Shown: positions 1 to 12,000 of the stretch, piece after piece
Layout: each line of letters opens with the position of its first letter
Numbering within the stretch: position 1 is the first letter of the stretch
Origin: Spirometra erinaceieuropaei
Lineage: Eukaryota; Platyhelminthes; Cestoda; Diphyllobothriidea; Diphyllobothriidae
DNA: 64,000 nt
Direction of reading: 5' to 3'
Assembly (NCBI GenBank): GCA_902702965.1
Contig: CACRXP010000848.1
Coordinates: forward strand, 129,967-193,966
Made by a program: the position numbers and the translations under genes
The notes under the pieces: model-generated
Seen by the model: only the letters and a program-made list of their open reading frames with translations
Told to the model about the DNA's origin: nothing
Databases searched by the model: none

Positions 1-76
1 TAAAGTTGCCCACATGCAGATAGCTATGCTGCTGAAAGAGCGGTTCTGTCCGTTCAACCATTTCGATCGCCAACTC
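1..76 (-). CDS. TRPM-like (-) exon ELAIEMVERTEP, cut by window edge
   Basis: After TCTCTGCAG the frame reads ELAIEMVERTEPLFQQHSYL and continues past base 1. TRPM proteins have a similar stretch before the conserved LA..A..., where the last cytosolic helices lead to the first membrane helix. Phase 0 agrees with the exon before it. Confidence 0.6.
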
Positions 77-3000
77 CTGCAGAGAAGACGAGCTTGTGGT
101 TAGGCAATTTGCACGCATACATATTTTGGAAGGTATGAATCCCAATAAAAATAATACGAAGTCGAATACGTCCTTTATGAAAAGTAGGAAACCTTATTAG
201 GTAAATTTTCGACACTGATTTCCAGGTCGTCGCCAGACGTTGAGCAAATATATCAAAACATTTCGATACTTGTTCGGTGTTTGCGCCAGTAAGTGGCCAC
301 CTTGCGCGTCATTGTGTATCGATTAATTCTCGTGTCATATTTTTCCTTGAGATTTGTGTACATGTCATCTAACTCAAAATGCCGATTGATGCATGAATAA
401 TCTTTTCTGATAGAACAGGCACCGACGATGCGAGTTTTGTCTGAGGAGAAAGTCTTCCCGATATCTCGGGTGTGTATGGCAACTTGGGATAATTTTAGAA
501 ATATATTAGCAGACTTTTTGGGAATCGATAAGATAAACCTCACAGTTTATGTCGAGGAAAGGCAAAAATATTACAATAAGAAGATGTCTAAAATGAGCGC
601 TAACACTGAAGTAAAAACTACAGACTTAGGACGCCTGATAGTTGCGGTAATTTCCTTATTGCCTATTGCCTGTCGTAATGAGTATTCTAATTTGTTAAAA
701 TTGCCAATTAAGTCCGTCCGTCATATGTATTTATATGCTAGGTCAAGAGCTATTTTATTACAAGCTCAGAAGGGTAGCTTGAATAACATTATGATCGGCT
801 TAATAGAAAGATGGAATATCAACTATCAATGCAATCGGGAATCACATAATCGGTAATTTTTGACGGTATAGCATCAAAATCGAAAATGGGGGATCGCCAG
901 TCCAACGTAACTCAGCGATACACCCTTCCTGACTTTTAGGGACCCTCCTTCTTACAAGACATGTTGATTTCTAAAAAAATGCGGATTCGATGAAGTTTGG
1001 GTGCTGAAATTTTTCGAAAATATACAACACCACCAAGTCTATTTGTCTTCATCTCACTGGATGATTCAAGTGTTCTACCATCATCCCGATCCGATCGGAC
1101 GCGGAAATATGGACAAACCGAACTACGGGCGGTCTCAAGCGATAAATACTCCCATGTCCTAGCTTTACCTCTGATCCTTCGTAATCCTAAAGTTAATCTT
1201 TACCCAGGTCCTAACCCTCCTAACCCCCACGCTAACATTAACTCCGACCCCATTTTCCTCAGAGTAGACGAAACCGAAGCGAAAATAAAGACTGGCAAGA
1301 AACGTGTGTTTGGAAATAAAGAACATATCTCAGTAAATGCATTTAGTTAAACGGAGATACACGATACAGTGCTCGTCCATAGAATTTGTAATTTAAATTA
1401 ACATACTATATTCTTTTATGACAGTGGGCGCTCACTGATCAGGCTACGGAACATGCTCGTTCCGGTGAGCGCCCACTGTCATAATTGATATTCCTGATCA
1501 CAACCAACAGGACATCGGGCCCGTGGCTCAGTGGTGTAGATCTTCAAACTCCATGACCAAAGATCCCGGGTTCGAATATCAAGTTATCCACACTTGGGGT
1601 TGGTTATGACTGACTGATGACGGCTGATAAGCCAGAAATGGCCATTCCAGTCTCCCTTGTCTTTGTCGGCTCCATCTCATACTATATTCTGCTATGCGAA
1701 TTCAACCTGAAGAAAGTATTCTGTCGCAGACGAAAGTACCCTAACTCAGGCTGACCAGCCTTGTTAGACGCAATTTCCGATATATATTGAAAATTATGGT
1801 ATCATACGGCCGATATTTAAAGTAAGAAATAAATGATGACAAGTGGGAATAGTGAAGTAAAGCCCACCCGGTCAACAGAATCAACCTCCATTAAGACTTC
1901 CGAGGCAACCTGTTCAAAGTAAACAGCCTGTTCATCTAGCCGCGCGCGGGTGAATGTGTCATACGTAGGCAGTAGAGCGGCGTGATGCCTGTTCAATGCG
2001 GCGCCAACGAGGGCTGAAGCAACAGGACTGGGACTGACTTTGAGCAGCGCTATGGCCATTTCGTGGCAATTTGTGAGAATAGACCAGATAAAAATATGCT
2101 AAAATTGAACCACAGGAAGAGAGTCTTAAGGCATATTTTTCTACAAGTACAAAAACCAATCGAGCATTAACTATGGGCCGGGATATTTACATCAGATGCT
2201 CCATGAGAATTTAACAGGGGGAATTACGCTACCATATGTGATATGGAACTGCTAAACTTAAAAAACAGAAAACACACGTCACCGCGGCGGGTTACAAACT
2301 CCGAACTTAAGTAGGTCGCGTCGAGTGCTATACCTATCGAGGTACCAGGGTCTGTCTACATGTTCTCTGAATAACCAATGTTCCCTTATCACTGCCCGCA
2401 CAACGCGCCTAATGTGGTTGTGAATTAGGTTCCTGATGGAACTGTACACCCAGCTCTGTTGTGCTTCAAGGTTTATTAAGATAAGAACTGTCCAAATTTA
2501 GAGTAAATTATGATATCGCATCTGCAAAAGAAACAACCGATTGCTAGCCTTCATTCATTTGATTATCTACCTGCACCTCTGCTACCGTCAATCAGCCTTT
2601 GGTTTAGAAGTTCTACTGATACCTAACTCTGCGTACATGGGTCCAGTTAATTCAGAAGCGTCTCAAACGTGCTAGAACTGAAACGACTTCTTCGCTCCGG
2701 ACAGCTGTCAGCAAATAGGAAGATGTCCGGCTAATAATGGTTTGAGGTGGGCGGTTATATGGGAAGTTGACAAGAGGATAATTAATTTTGTTAACGTCTG
2801 TCGCCTGGGGTTTTGACCGTCTTTTTAGAAAACTGCCAAAATAGCTTCGTCCTCAGGAAACCAGGCGAGTGCCAAAATTAAAACTTTGTTTAACGCGTGT
2901 TGTCTTCGAATAACTCGTAGTGTTTATCTCGCCATTCAGTGCCTCCTTACTATTTCCTCGCCCTAAATTCATATTTGCAAATATACCTTTGATTGTCGAA

Positions 3001-6000
3001 TGAAGGTTTTTTAATAAATTTTCCGCTCATCCGAAACGTGTCAGCGTGCCGTCTATAAACGCACATTCTATCCACCTGTAGACACCGTTTCCTGTAATCA
3101 AAAGCAAACTGCCACGAACAAAGCAGAGGGCAGGAAATCGTTGGGGGCGGTTTGACCAATTCATGTGTTTTGAACTTAAACACAAGAGATTGGTTAGTAG
3201 TCTAATGATATTTTGCCGTCCCTTCTTCATGCAACTACGGATTAACTCGCACGACACATCCATAGTCGACTGCAAGTTGCAATTAAAATCGGAGGCCGTA
3301 CTTTATGTAGAACAGCTTTGTCACATTCAGTGGTCAGAGACAAACCAGCGATTGCGCTGACCGGGATTTTCAAGGTCTTTGGGAACAGTCATTGGTCCGT
3401 TGCTTATTAATACATAGGTCTTCCCTCGAGGCGGCATTTGATTCAGGCGGAATGTCGAATCACGAAAAACAAACGGTAACAATCGGTAGATGGCACCCAA
3501 AAAAATCCGCCTAACCAAAGCAGCCTTTCTTACGGGACAGGTGGTAGTAGGGGTTTTATGGGTGATGGCTGGTCGGGATGTACGATAATAGCCGACGGAA
3601 TGTCTTATTTAAACAGGTGAATGATCGAAGTTGGCCCGCTCTCCGTTCCGTTATTACAAAATGGGTCGCCAAAGGCAGTATAGTGGTAACGGACGAGTGG
3701 AAGGCGCCTAATCGTCTTCCCTCAGAAGGTTATTTACATTTCTCTGTTAAGCACTCAAAGAACTTCAAGGACCCTACCACCGGACGGCACACCAATGCCA
3801 TTGAGGCATACTGGAGTAGACTGAAAAGGAAACTCTACGAGGAAGGTCCTGTATTTGGTCGAGCTGTGTAGGCTCCCATAGACGAAGTACAGTATCGTCT
3901 TTGGTTTGGCCTCAATGCCATGTCTTTGACAGATGCCTGGGAACTGTTCCTGTCCCATGATGTGCAGACTTATCCTATTTAAAAGTGTTTTTGTTTTGCA
4001 ATAAACTGCCATAATGCGAATGTATGCCGTATATTCAGGTATACGTGTGTAACGATGGGGAAGGCTGGGTAACAGCGACCATCGTCCATGTAACCTCCTG
4101 CGATGTTCGTTCGTCTAGCCCATTTTAGGCCGTCGGGGAAAATCCAAGTAGTGCGGGAAAGTAGGCCTGCAACCGCTGATATAGTCTGAAGGCGTTTGAG
4201 TCCACTGATAAAGGTATTATTTTTAGGTAACGGATTTTTTTGGGTGCCATCTTCCGATTGTTACCAAACTGACATATGCGATAGTAAAAGACTCCATGCA
4301 GCACAGTTATTCTAACGAGACCATGCCATTCTGCCTATTAACTAAATAAATGGCAGAGAGTTGTTTGATCGTCGGGTGCAGTTACTCATCCTCACTGGGG
4401 TCGACTTAATCATTTAGTTTGTCATCGTCCGCTGCCAGTAGGAAATGCGTTGATCTAAGTGTCCACGTTCAGTTTTATGGTCGCTACTCATTCTTCGGCA
4501 ATTTGATGCTGGAGGGCTCTTTTCGTTGTCATGAATGTGAGCTTCAGTCATAAGACCTAACTTAACACCTTATGTACCCGGATCCAGTTGATGCATCTTG
4601 AATGAGCATTTTAATTGACGGCTGCTCGCCTAGTATTTTTATTTTTTATTCGACTAGCTGACTTGCTGATAAACTATGCACGACGCTTTTGTGTTGCTTG
4701 TCTGCGGACTTTGATTTGAGCAGGCTGCAGTATGCCATTTTCCTTGCCCCGCATCAATGGAGTAAGTCGTTGATTTTCAAATCGAGGCTGATATGCGAAA
4801 GAGTACGTCAAGTGCTGCGGTCCGGTGAATCTCTTTACATTCATTAAAATCGTATGCCTCACAAGACCTGGATTACGATAGTCGAATTGTACTCTCGCGT
4901 TTAGTTCAGTAAGCCGTTGTTTTTGTTTTCGTAGTCAGATTCATTTATAGTTTGTGCTAACTCATCGCCCCATCCGTTAAGCATTCAAGCTGAAAGTTTA
5001 TAGTTTTTCAAGAACCCGGGAAACAAAATAAATGCAGGTAAATTAAGATGTGCATGGGAGTGGTTTTCTGTTCGCAAAGTGTTGGAGTTGCGAACAAGTA
5101 CAATTGTCGCAGACACCTTATCTTGCAAGATCAACTTAACACTCTCAGCTTTTCCATAGGGTCAGTGCACGGATATACCCTGAACTCGAGCATATTAACA
5201 AAGAAGCAAGTAGTGTTGCATGTCTGCTGGAAAGTTGATCAGAAATTGCCGAGAAGTCATGACACGACATAAGTTACTTTTTCATGGTGATGTCTTTAGC
5301 TGTTTCCGCAATGTCAAACCTGTGTGTGAAACTGCGTGATATGGTTGACGTTTCAAGAGTCTCAGCTTACGTTATCACTGTAGTAAAGGGTGCGAACTAC
5401 GTCAAGGATCAGGCGTAAGGGTACGAAACCTTGGAAAACCCAGCGACATGTAGGTTGTCATTTTCAAGAATCTGTCTTTCAAAATGATTGCCTTTTGGGT
5501 AACCGTCGATACCGAACGTCCGCAGCATCTAAGAAGCCCTCGTTCATGACATCCTACCCGGCCACATTTTTCGTTTCATGAGGCAAATTTACCAAAGTTG
5601 GATATTACTGCATACACTCACAGCGCACCCTCTCTGCCTGGCAACGTAATTTTTCTTGGGTCAGTCTGGTGCTTATTTAGGACGCGAGTGTCCGTTAATT
5701 TTAAGTCCACCTAAACAACCGTACCTTCATGTCTGTGAGCAACACTTTTAATACGTAAGCCTAGTATGTTTTTTTTCAAAGTACTTGTCGCGACAACATA
5801 GGAGACGGGTCAGCAACCGGAAGAACCTAACAAATAAGCAAAATACTCTGGTGTTTGAGCCCCCTCTTTTATTTTAGTTCACATGTGTCAGTGCTAAACA
5901 AAGCGAGACGACAGCAATCTACCGCCGCTATCTGGGATTCTTGGGACGTTGTGCAGTACTGTGAATGATCCGGATGCACATGACATAAGTTTTCCATTTA

Positions 6001-9000
6001 TCAAGGAAAATCGCATGTCAAATTACGCTGCACGGAAATAAAAAGACCCTTTTCCTTTCTCCTCTGCCCTCATTAATCAAGCTGGTGGGATAACACCTCC
6101 AGAACACTCAGCATTTCACCTAACAAATTATGGGTTTCCGGAGGAACTATAGTGTTCATCCGGTTTAAAAACGGTTAAGACATAACAAACAAAGTGGACT
6201 GTGACTAACCATTAACGGATTTGACAGAGTGTGCCGATCATCGTCTTGATCCAGAAAAGTCTGAATGAAAATAAAGCCGAGAAAGTGTGCCATTTTATGG
6301 TTAATTGTATATTTGTTTAAATGAATGAAAACCCTCCCGCTTAAACCGACATGTTATGTGAAAGAGCTATTAATATGTCACGCCAATTTCCGATGGAGCA
6401 ACTTTGGTAAACTCGTGTTTGTGACTTAGTTTAGTGTTCCGCTAGATGCTTACTGCCTCATAAAAACAAGCTGGGAGGGTTTTAATTACAGTACTCTGTT
6501 TTTTTATCAAAGTAAACTATAATAGCTTTGCATTTTGAACTTTACGAAACCCGGCTTTAGCTCCAAAACGGTCACAAGCACGGTCAGTCCCACCTGCGCT
6601 TAAATACTGGTGTTTCAAGGTAAAGAATCGGGAAGGCGGAATTTTTTTCGCTGCTCGTGTTGATCTGTGCATTTCATCATAATAGGACGCTGCAGAAACA
6701 ACTCCAAGCGACATGCCTGGACCTAACTGGAGCACAAACTGAGGCGCGAGGACACCAAAGGACAAGTTCGTGAACCAGCTCCAAGGTATTGTCAAAAGAA
6801 ACTCGATCTGCCTGCGATGTACAGTAGGTGGGCTAACTCATTAAATTTCGAACAAAATTCCGCAATGCGTTTTCGTTTCGAAAACATTAATTAAGTGGGG
6901 TTGTAAACCTAATCATAGAACAGCAAAATTCTATAATACTTCAGTTACCTCGAGTTGCCAGCTTTTGAACGAACTCTTTTCCGACTGCATGAAAGACTGT
7001 ACTCTGTAAAAAATGACTAATTAACTAGCATGCATTTTTTTCATTGATTTTCGATACCCCTAAAAAGCCAACTATATTTAATAGAACCCATACATAAAAA
7101 GATTTATTCTGTTGCTCATTCGATAAAAAGTTGCGTTTTCTTCCAATTTTATACTCGAAGGAAGGGTATAATTCGGTTTTAAAAAAAATTTCCAATTCCC
7201 GACTAATATTGAACCCGACTTGTCGTTACACTTGCACTCAGAGTTTCAAAACTACAAACCGTATATTTTCCGCGTACGGAAAACCATATATTTCTCTACA
7301 GCATTAAGACAAGATCATATGGGTTATAAAATTTAGCGGTGGATTTGAGCCACATTGTTAACTTTACAAGCCACACTGGTAAATTCAGAGACATGACATT
7401 TTATGAACGGTCACTTCAAGGTATTAAAAAACCTCACATTTAGCAACTTTTTTAAAACCGAATTTTACACTTCCTTTGAGCATAAAAATTGAAGAAGACA
7501 AAATTTTCTACCAAGTGAGCAAAAACATGACTATTTATACTCATGTTTTCCATTGAATATAATTAAAATTTTAAGGGCATCTGAAACCAATGAGAAAATG
7601 CATGCTACTTAAGCAGTCGTTTTTTACACTTTGTCAACACTACTTAATTAATAGTTTCTAAACGAAAGCACACTTCGGAATTTCGGATGTCATTTCATGA
7701 GTTATCTCACCTACTGTACCTGTTTGTGTGTCGCATACAGCCAAAAACCTATCCACGGCGTGTCACGCCTTGACCCGTAAACTGCAGTCACAGTTGGTGA
7801 GCAAAGGGATGGTGAAGCGCGCAATCGAACGAAAACAGCTGACACTCTAATAGACAGGAGTGATTATAGGAGTGGTTATAAACCGATGGGCGAATGGCTG
7901 GGTGCACCGCATGAGGTTCAAGAGGAACGGCTCTCTCCTGTATGGCCGACACCAATGAACCTTAATGGGAAAAATGTGGGTATGATGCTGTAATATGACG
8001 AACTGGATAGTCATTTCCGCTGCTTAGTTTAACAGACGGTAAACATACCACTCCCGCGTGAACATCACTTTACCGCTTGTGGGATATAAGGGAGTTATCT
8101 CTTCACTACTACCAATGATGTAAGGATTGAAAAAGCTCAGAAATTCTTATTGTTAAAAAAGTTTTGAGGATTGTAAAGACTTACCGACATTTAGTGGATG
8201 GTATTAAATTAAAAATTCGCTCATCCGATATGTTGGAAGGAAGCACGACTAATGTTCCAGCTGCTGTAAGGCATTTCTAGCAGAAACGATATTAACGCTT
8301 TCATTGAAGCAATAAATGCGTAGTCTTTAAATCTCCATTTAGAAACGCCCAAAAGTTATGAATCTAACTAGCATTTAAGAGCAGTCATTGGGATATTTGG
8401 GGTAAAATCAACTTAGAGGATATGATAATAGACTATTATTGGCGGAATTAAATTCAGCAAGGGGCCACACGCAAGTTGGTGAAAATATATTTTTGGGGCA
8501 AAAACACAAAACGAATGCCACGTAAATATGTTACATTAACGAGGGCTGAGTCAATGTTTTAAACGGAATGACATCGTTAAGAGAGGTTTATCCGAACTAT
8601 CTTGGAATAAGAATCGTTTAAAGGTGTAAAGAATGTTAACTACGACTGGGTTCCGGGTACACGTGGGTAGTAGAACACTTAAGCCACTCTGTCATTCTCA
8701 GAAGTTGCGTACGACTTCGCCAAAGACGCAGTGACCCCGACAAAAAACGTTGACCTACTGCTGACCCAAGATCATGCTCTAACATGCATCCAGCTAGGAC
8801 TTCTAGTTTTGGTTATACCGTACCCATTAGTGAGATGCACAATGTCAGAAAGCGTGTACAGGTCAGAGGGCATGTGACCCTACAGGCACAAAATGTGCAA
8901 AACTGGCAACCACGCGTCACAGACAACAGTGCGGGTAGGGAGTTTGAAGCGCTTCCACCAACTAAATAAGAATAGGCATGCTCTGTGTGTTTACATATTT

Positions 9001-12000
9001 GAGCCAAACGAAGATGTGTGCGCTCATTTATACGACGAAGACAGAAACCAAGGTGGCAGGATTGACTTATATATCCCCCTAAGCAGGACATGAGATGAAG
9101 AATTGTCTGCAGTACGAGTTGCTTTGAGACAACTTCCAGTAAAATTAGGATTAGGTTTAAGTTTAGGCTAAGGAGTGGTTTAAAGCTAGATCCAAAGTTA
9201 ACGGTAAGGTACTTCAGGATCACGTTTAGGGCTAAGGTAGGGGCTAGTGTCAACTGCAGAGTCAGGCTTACGTTAGGGTAAGAGTCAGGTTTACGGAAAC
9301 GTTTTAGTTTCATATTAGGGTTATTTTTGGAATTATGACACGGACGTATTTGGCACATTTCGCCTTATCCTGTTTTACCTTCACCACAAGCGCTACTGAC
9401 AAAGACAGGGAAGACTGCAGTGGTCATTTCCAGTGTACCTGCCGTTTTCAGTCGCTCATATCCCCATGCATTGCCAATACTGACACTAACTTCCAAAATA
9501 GTCTCCAGAAACCATAATCAACCATAGAAGTTCGTTTTGTGTACGATAAAGCAACCCTAGTATCATTGCTGGCTGTTTGCCGTAAGTCTACGAGTGGTCT
9601 GCGGAAAACACAAATGGAGATTTATGTACAAAGAGAGAAAGACTGTAATTGTCGTTTCTGACCTATATGCGACCGTCAGCGAGACAAACTGCGGCGACTA
9701 GGAGTGGAAATACATCAGATTGTCGGGTCTGTGGCGAGAAAGACTGAAATGTCCGAAATAGCTTTTCTGGTCCCACATTAGTTATCACTGAAAAGGGTCG
9801 GTAAGTTTCTAGTCTATTCACCACGATGGATCGTCAAAAGTAACTTCGGTATGATTTAAGCATCAACATGTTGCGAAAACGGCGAGCAGCCGAGATACCC
9901 TTTATTACTGACAGATACCCTTCGACTTTTTTGATCTCAACAAATGACCGAAATCACTGTGACAGCCGAAAACGGTTTTCAAATTAAAACAACGTCTGAA
10001 TTCCTGAAAGTAGCCGACGGCTCAGAATGAGGTCAGTCAGTATTCCTTTAAAAAAACAACTTAGAAACAACTGGCGAGGTTGAAGTATTCGCAAATTACC
10101 TTCGCGGTTTGAAAATACTGAGGACAGTAGAAGCCTCCCAAAGCAGCGTACAAGTAGGCATGAATATCTTGCAGAGAAAGTGCGACGGAACAGCGTTCTT
10201 CACCAGTGGGAGTATTTTCTTCGCGCATTTCGAAGGAGTCATAATGGGAATTGGCACCCCGGACGTTAGTATTTAACCTCGACTTAACCTGGCCTGCCTT
10301 GCATAAAAGGCGCAAGACATTGACAGAAAGAGAACAATTGTTGTATAGGTCTCTGAGAAACTGCGCGGTGACGATTTCATGTGGCTGAATGCCGATATCC
10401 ACTAGTGGCTGGATGAACTTGTGACGAGCTTGTAGAAGTGCCAATTTAAAGAGTTGGTTGCGCCGAGCTGTAAAATAAACAAAGTGTTGTTTTTGGAAGT
10501 GACAAACAAAGAGAACCCACTTTTACAATCCAACAACTGGGACGATTAAAGAGGGTCACCACACGTGATACATGCCATTGGGATTTCAACCTATTTCAAT
10601 TGGTTCCCGGTTTTAATGGCCGCAGTTGCGTAATAATAGTCACAGTCATATGCCGAAGTGTCGGACCACGTCGCATGAAATTCTTTCCGACGGGGATGGC
10701 ATGGTCTACTGGAAAGGGAAAGAAGCCTGACAATGTCCCAACATCAAGAATCTGTCCGCCAGTGTGGTTTAAAGTTAGGATGAACACGACGCATGTACAC
10801 GAGGCATACCAAACCTCAGTGGCCGCGCAGACAATTACATATTTGTGCACTCGTGCCGTCGAAACACAGATGGGCCAGCGAAAAGGATATACCGTGGTAC
10901 TTATCGAAAATAACGATGATGCAGCTCCCTGCGTTTGTCTCCTTCGCACACGACTACTTTTCCCAGTCGGGGGGGATAACATGAGAAGTGTACGTTTAAG
11001 GCAGCCTTTTGGAAGAAGATAGGAGTCTACCCCTCGTTGTTCTATGTGGCAGAAGGACAAAAACAGTTTGGGGAGTTCGGCTTAACGTTAGCCTGACAGA
11101 CAGCAACATAATGTGCTGATCATGTTGCGTCTTCCTCCGCCCCCCTGTTGTCATCCTTCACCGACGCTTACTTGGTAATCCCTTTAAAGATCCAAACAAC
11201 CATCCCAGTATTTGAGCATAAAGTTTCTAAAAAGCAAACATCTACGGAGAATATTTTGTACTTTTTGCAGATAAGGACAAATACTAAAGTCCAGGTACGT
11301 GTGGAAGTAAAGTAAATGGAAAAATGAGTGAGCACCAGAGCAAATTGCTTATTTTTCTTTTTTCAGCCTCACGCATCAGTCTATTAGCAGATGCTGGCAA
11401 AACCAAAGAAGAGGAAAGTACAGATTACCTTACAGGATTAACCGCGAATGTTGTGGGCTGGGAAATGACCGCGACAACATTTCATGCAGACGCAAGTGGG
11501 TAGCATTTAAATTACAAACTCAGATCTCAGTGATCTGATTTTTCTCTCCCACAGCCTGAGCAACCATCTCCGTGGCTGCAATATTTGAACCTTAGCCCGC
11601 TTTGAGTCTGCGCGTCCACTTTCACCAGTTGGTTACCCGGTTGCACAATCAGGTTGTGTTTGGTGTATGCGCGGTGCGAGTTTCTGTTTAGTTTGGCATG
11701 GGTAAATGAAAGGGCAGTTTAGGCAGAGTCTGCGACGCGTTGCGCCAGGCTGATCATCGCGCATAAGTGGTCCTGCATTTCGGTATTAAGCTAGCACATG
11801 GCAACTCTGGACCGACGTACATTTCTAAAAGTCGCATAACAATGCCCGTCAGTTCTGACACATATGTCACGTACGGCACTGCCTTGGTTGTTTTCTGCTT
11901 CGGTCCATCGGGCGCAAACATACGACAACCGGTGCGGATTGTCAAAATGCACTCAATGGAGGGAAAAAGGCATTTGAAAAGCAGACCTTATCGGCTGTGA

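Larger units (their letters stand above)
2099..10099 (-). other. Large intron of TRPM-like (-)
   Basis: An 8-kb intron holding the Merlin remnant, foldback copy 1 and the telomere-like tract. In 2160-3470, 4266-6818 and 7720-9130 I see no gene or repeat that I can name. Confidence 0.6.

Noticed and set aside
428..856. 142-codon plus-strand ORF as a gene
   Set aside because: No known motif, no splice or start support, and it lies antisense in a TRPM-like intron; it is probably chance.
1519..1590. tRNA gene suggested by A and B boxes
   Set aside because: The acceptor stem and anticodon arm do not fold properly and the sequence continues into a SINE body repeated elsewhere.
8813..9358. 181-codon minus-strand ORF
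   Set aside because: Its Leu/Thr/Asn-rich middle is the translation of degenerate telomere-like repeats.
10596..11060. Overlapping ORFs of 140 and 154 codons on both strands
   Set aside because: Neither has a recognisable domain, and open frames on both strands point to repeat or chance composition.
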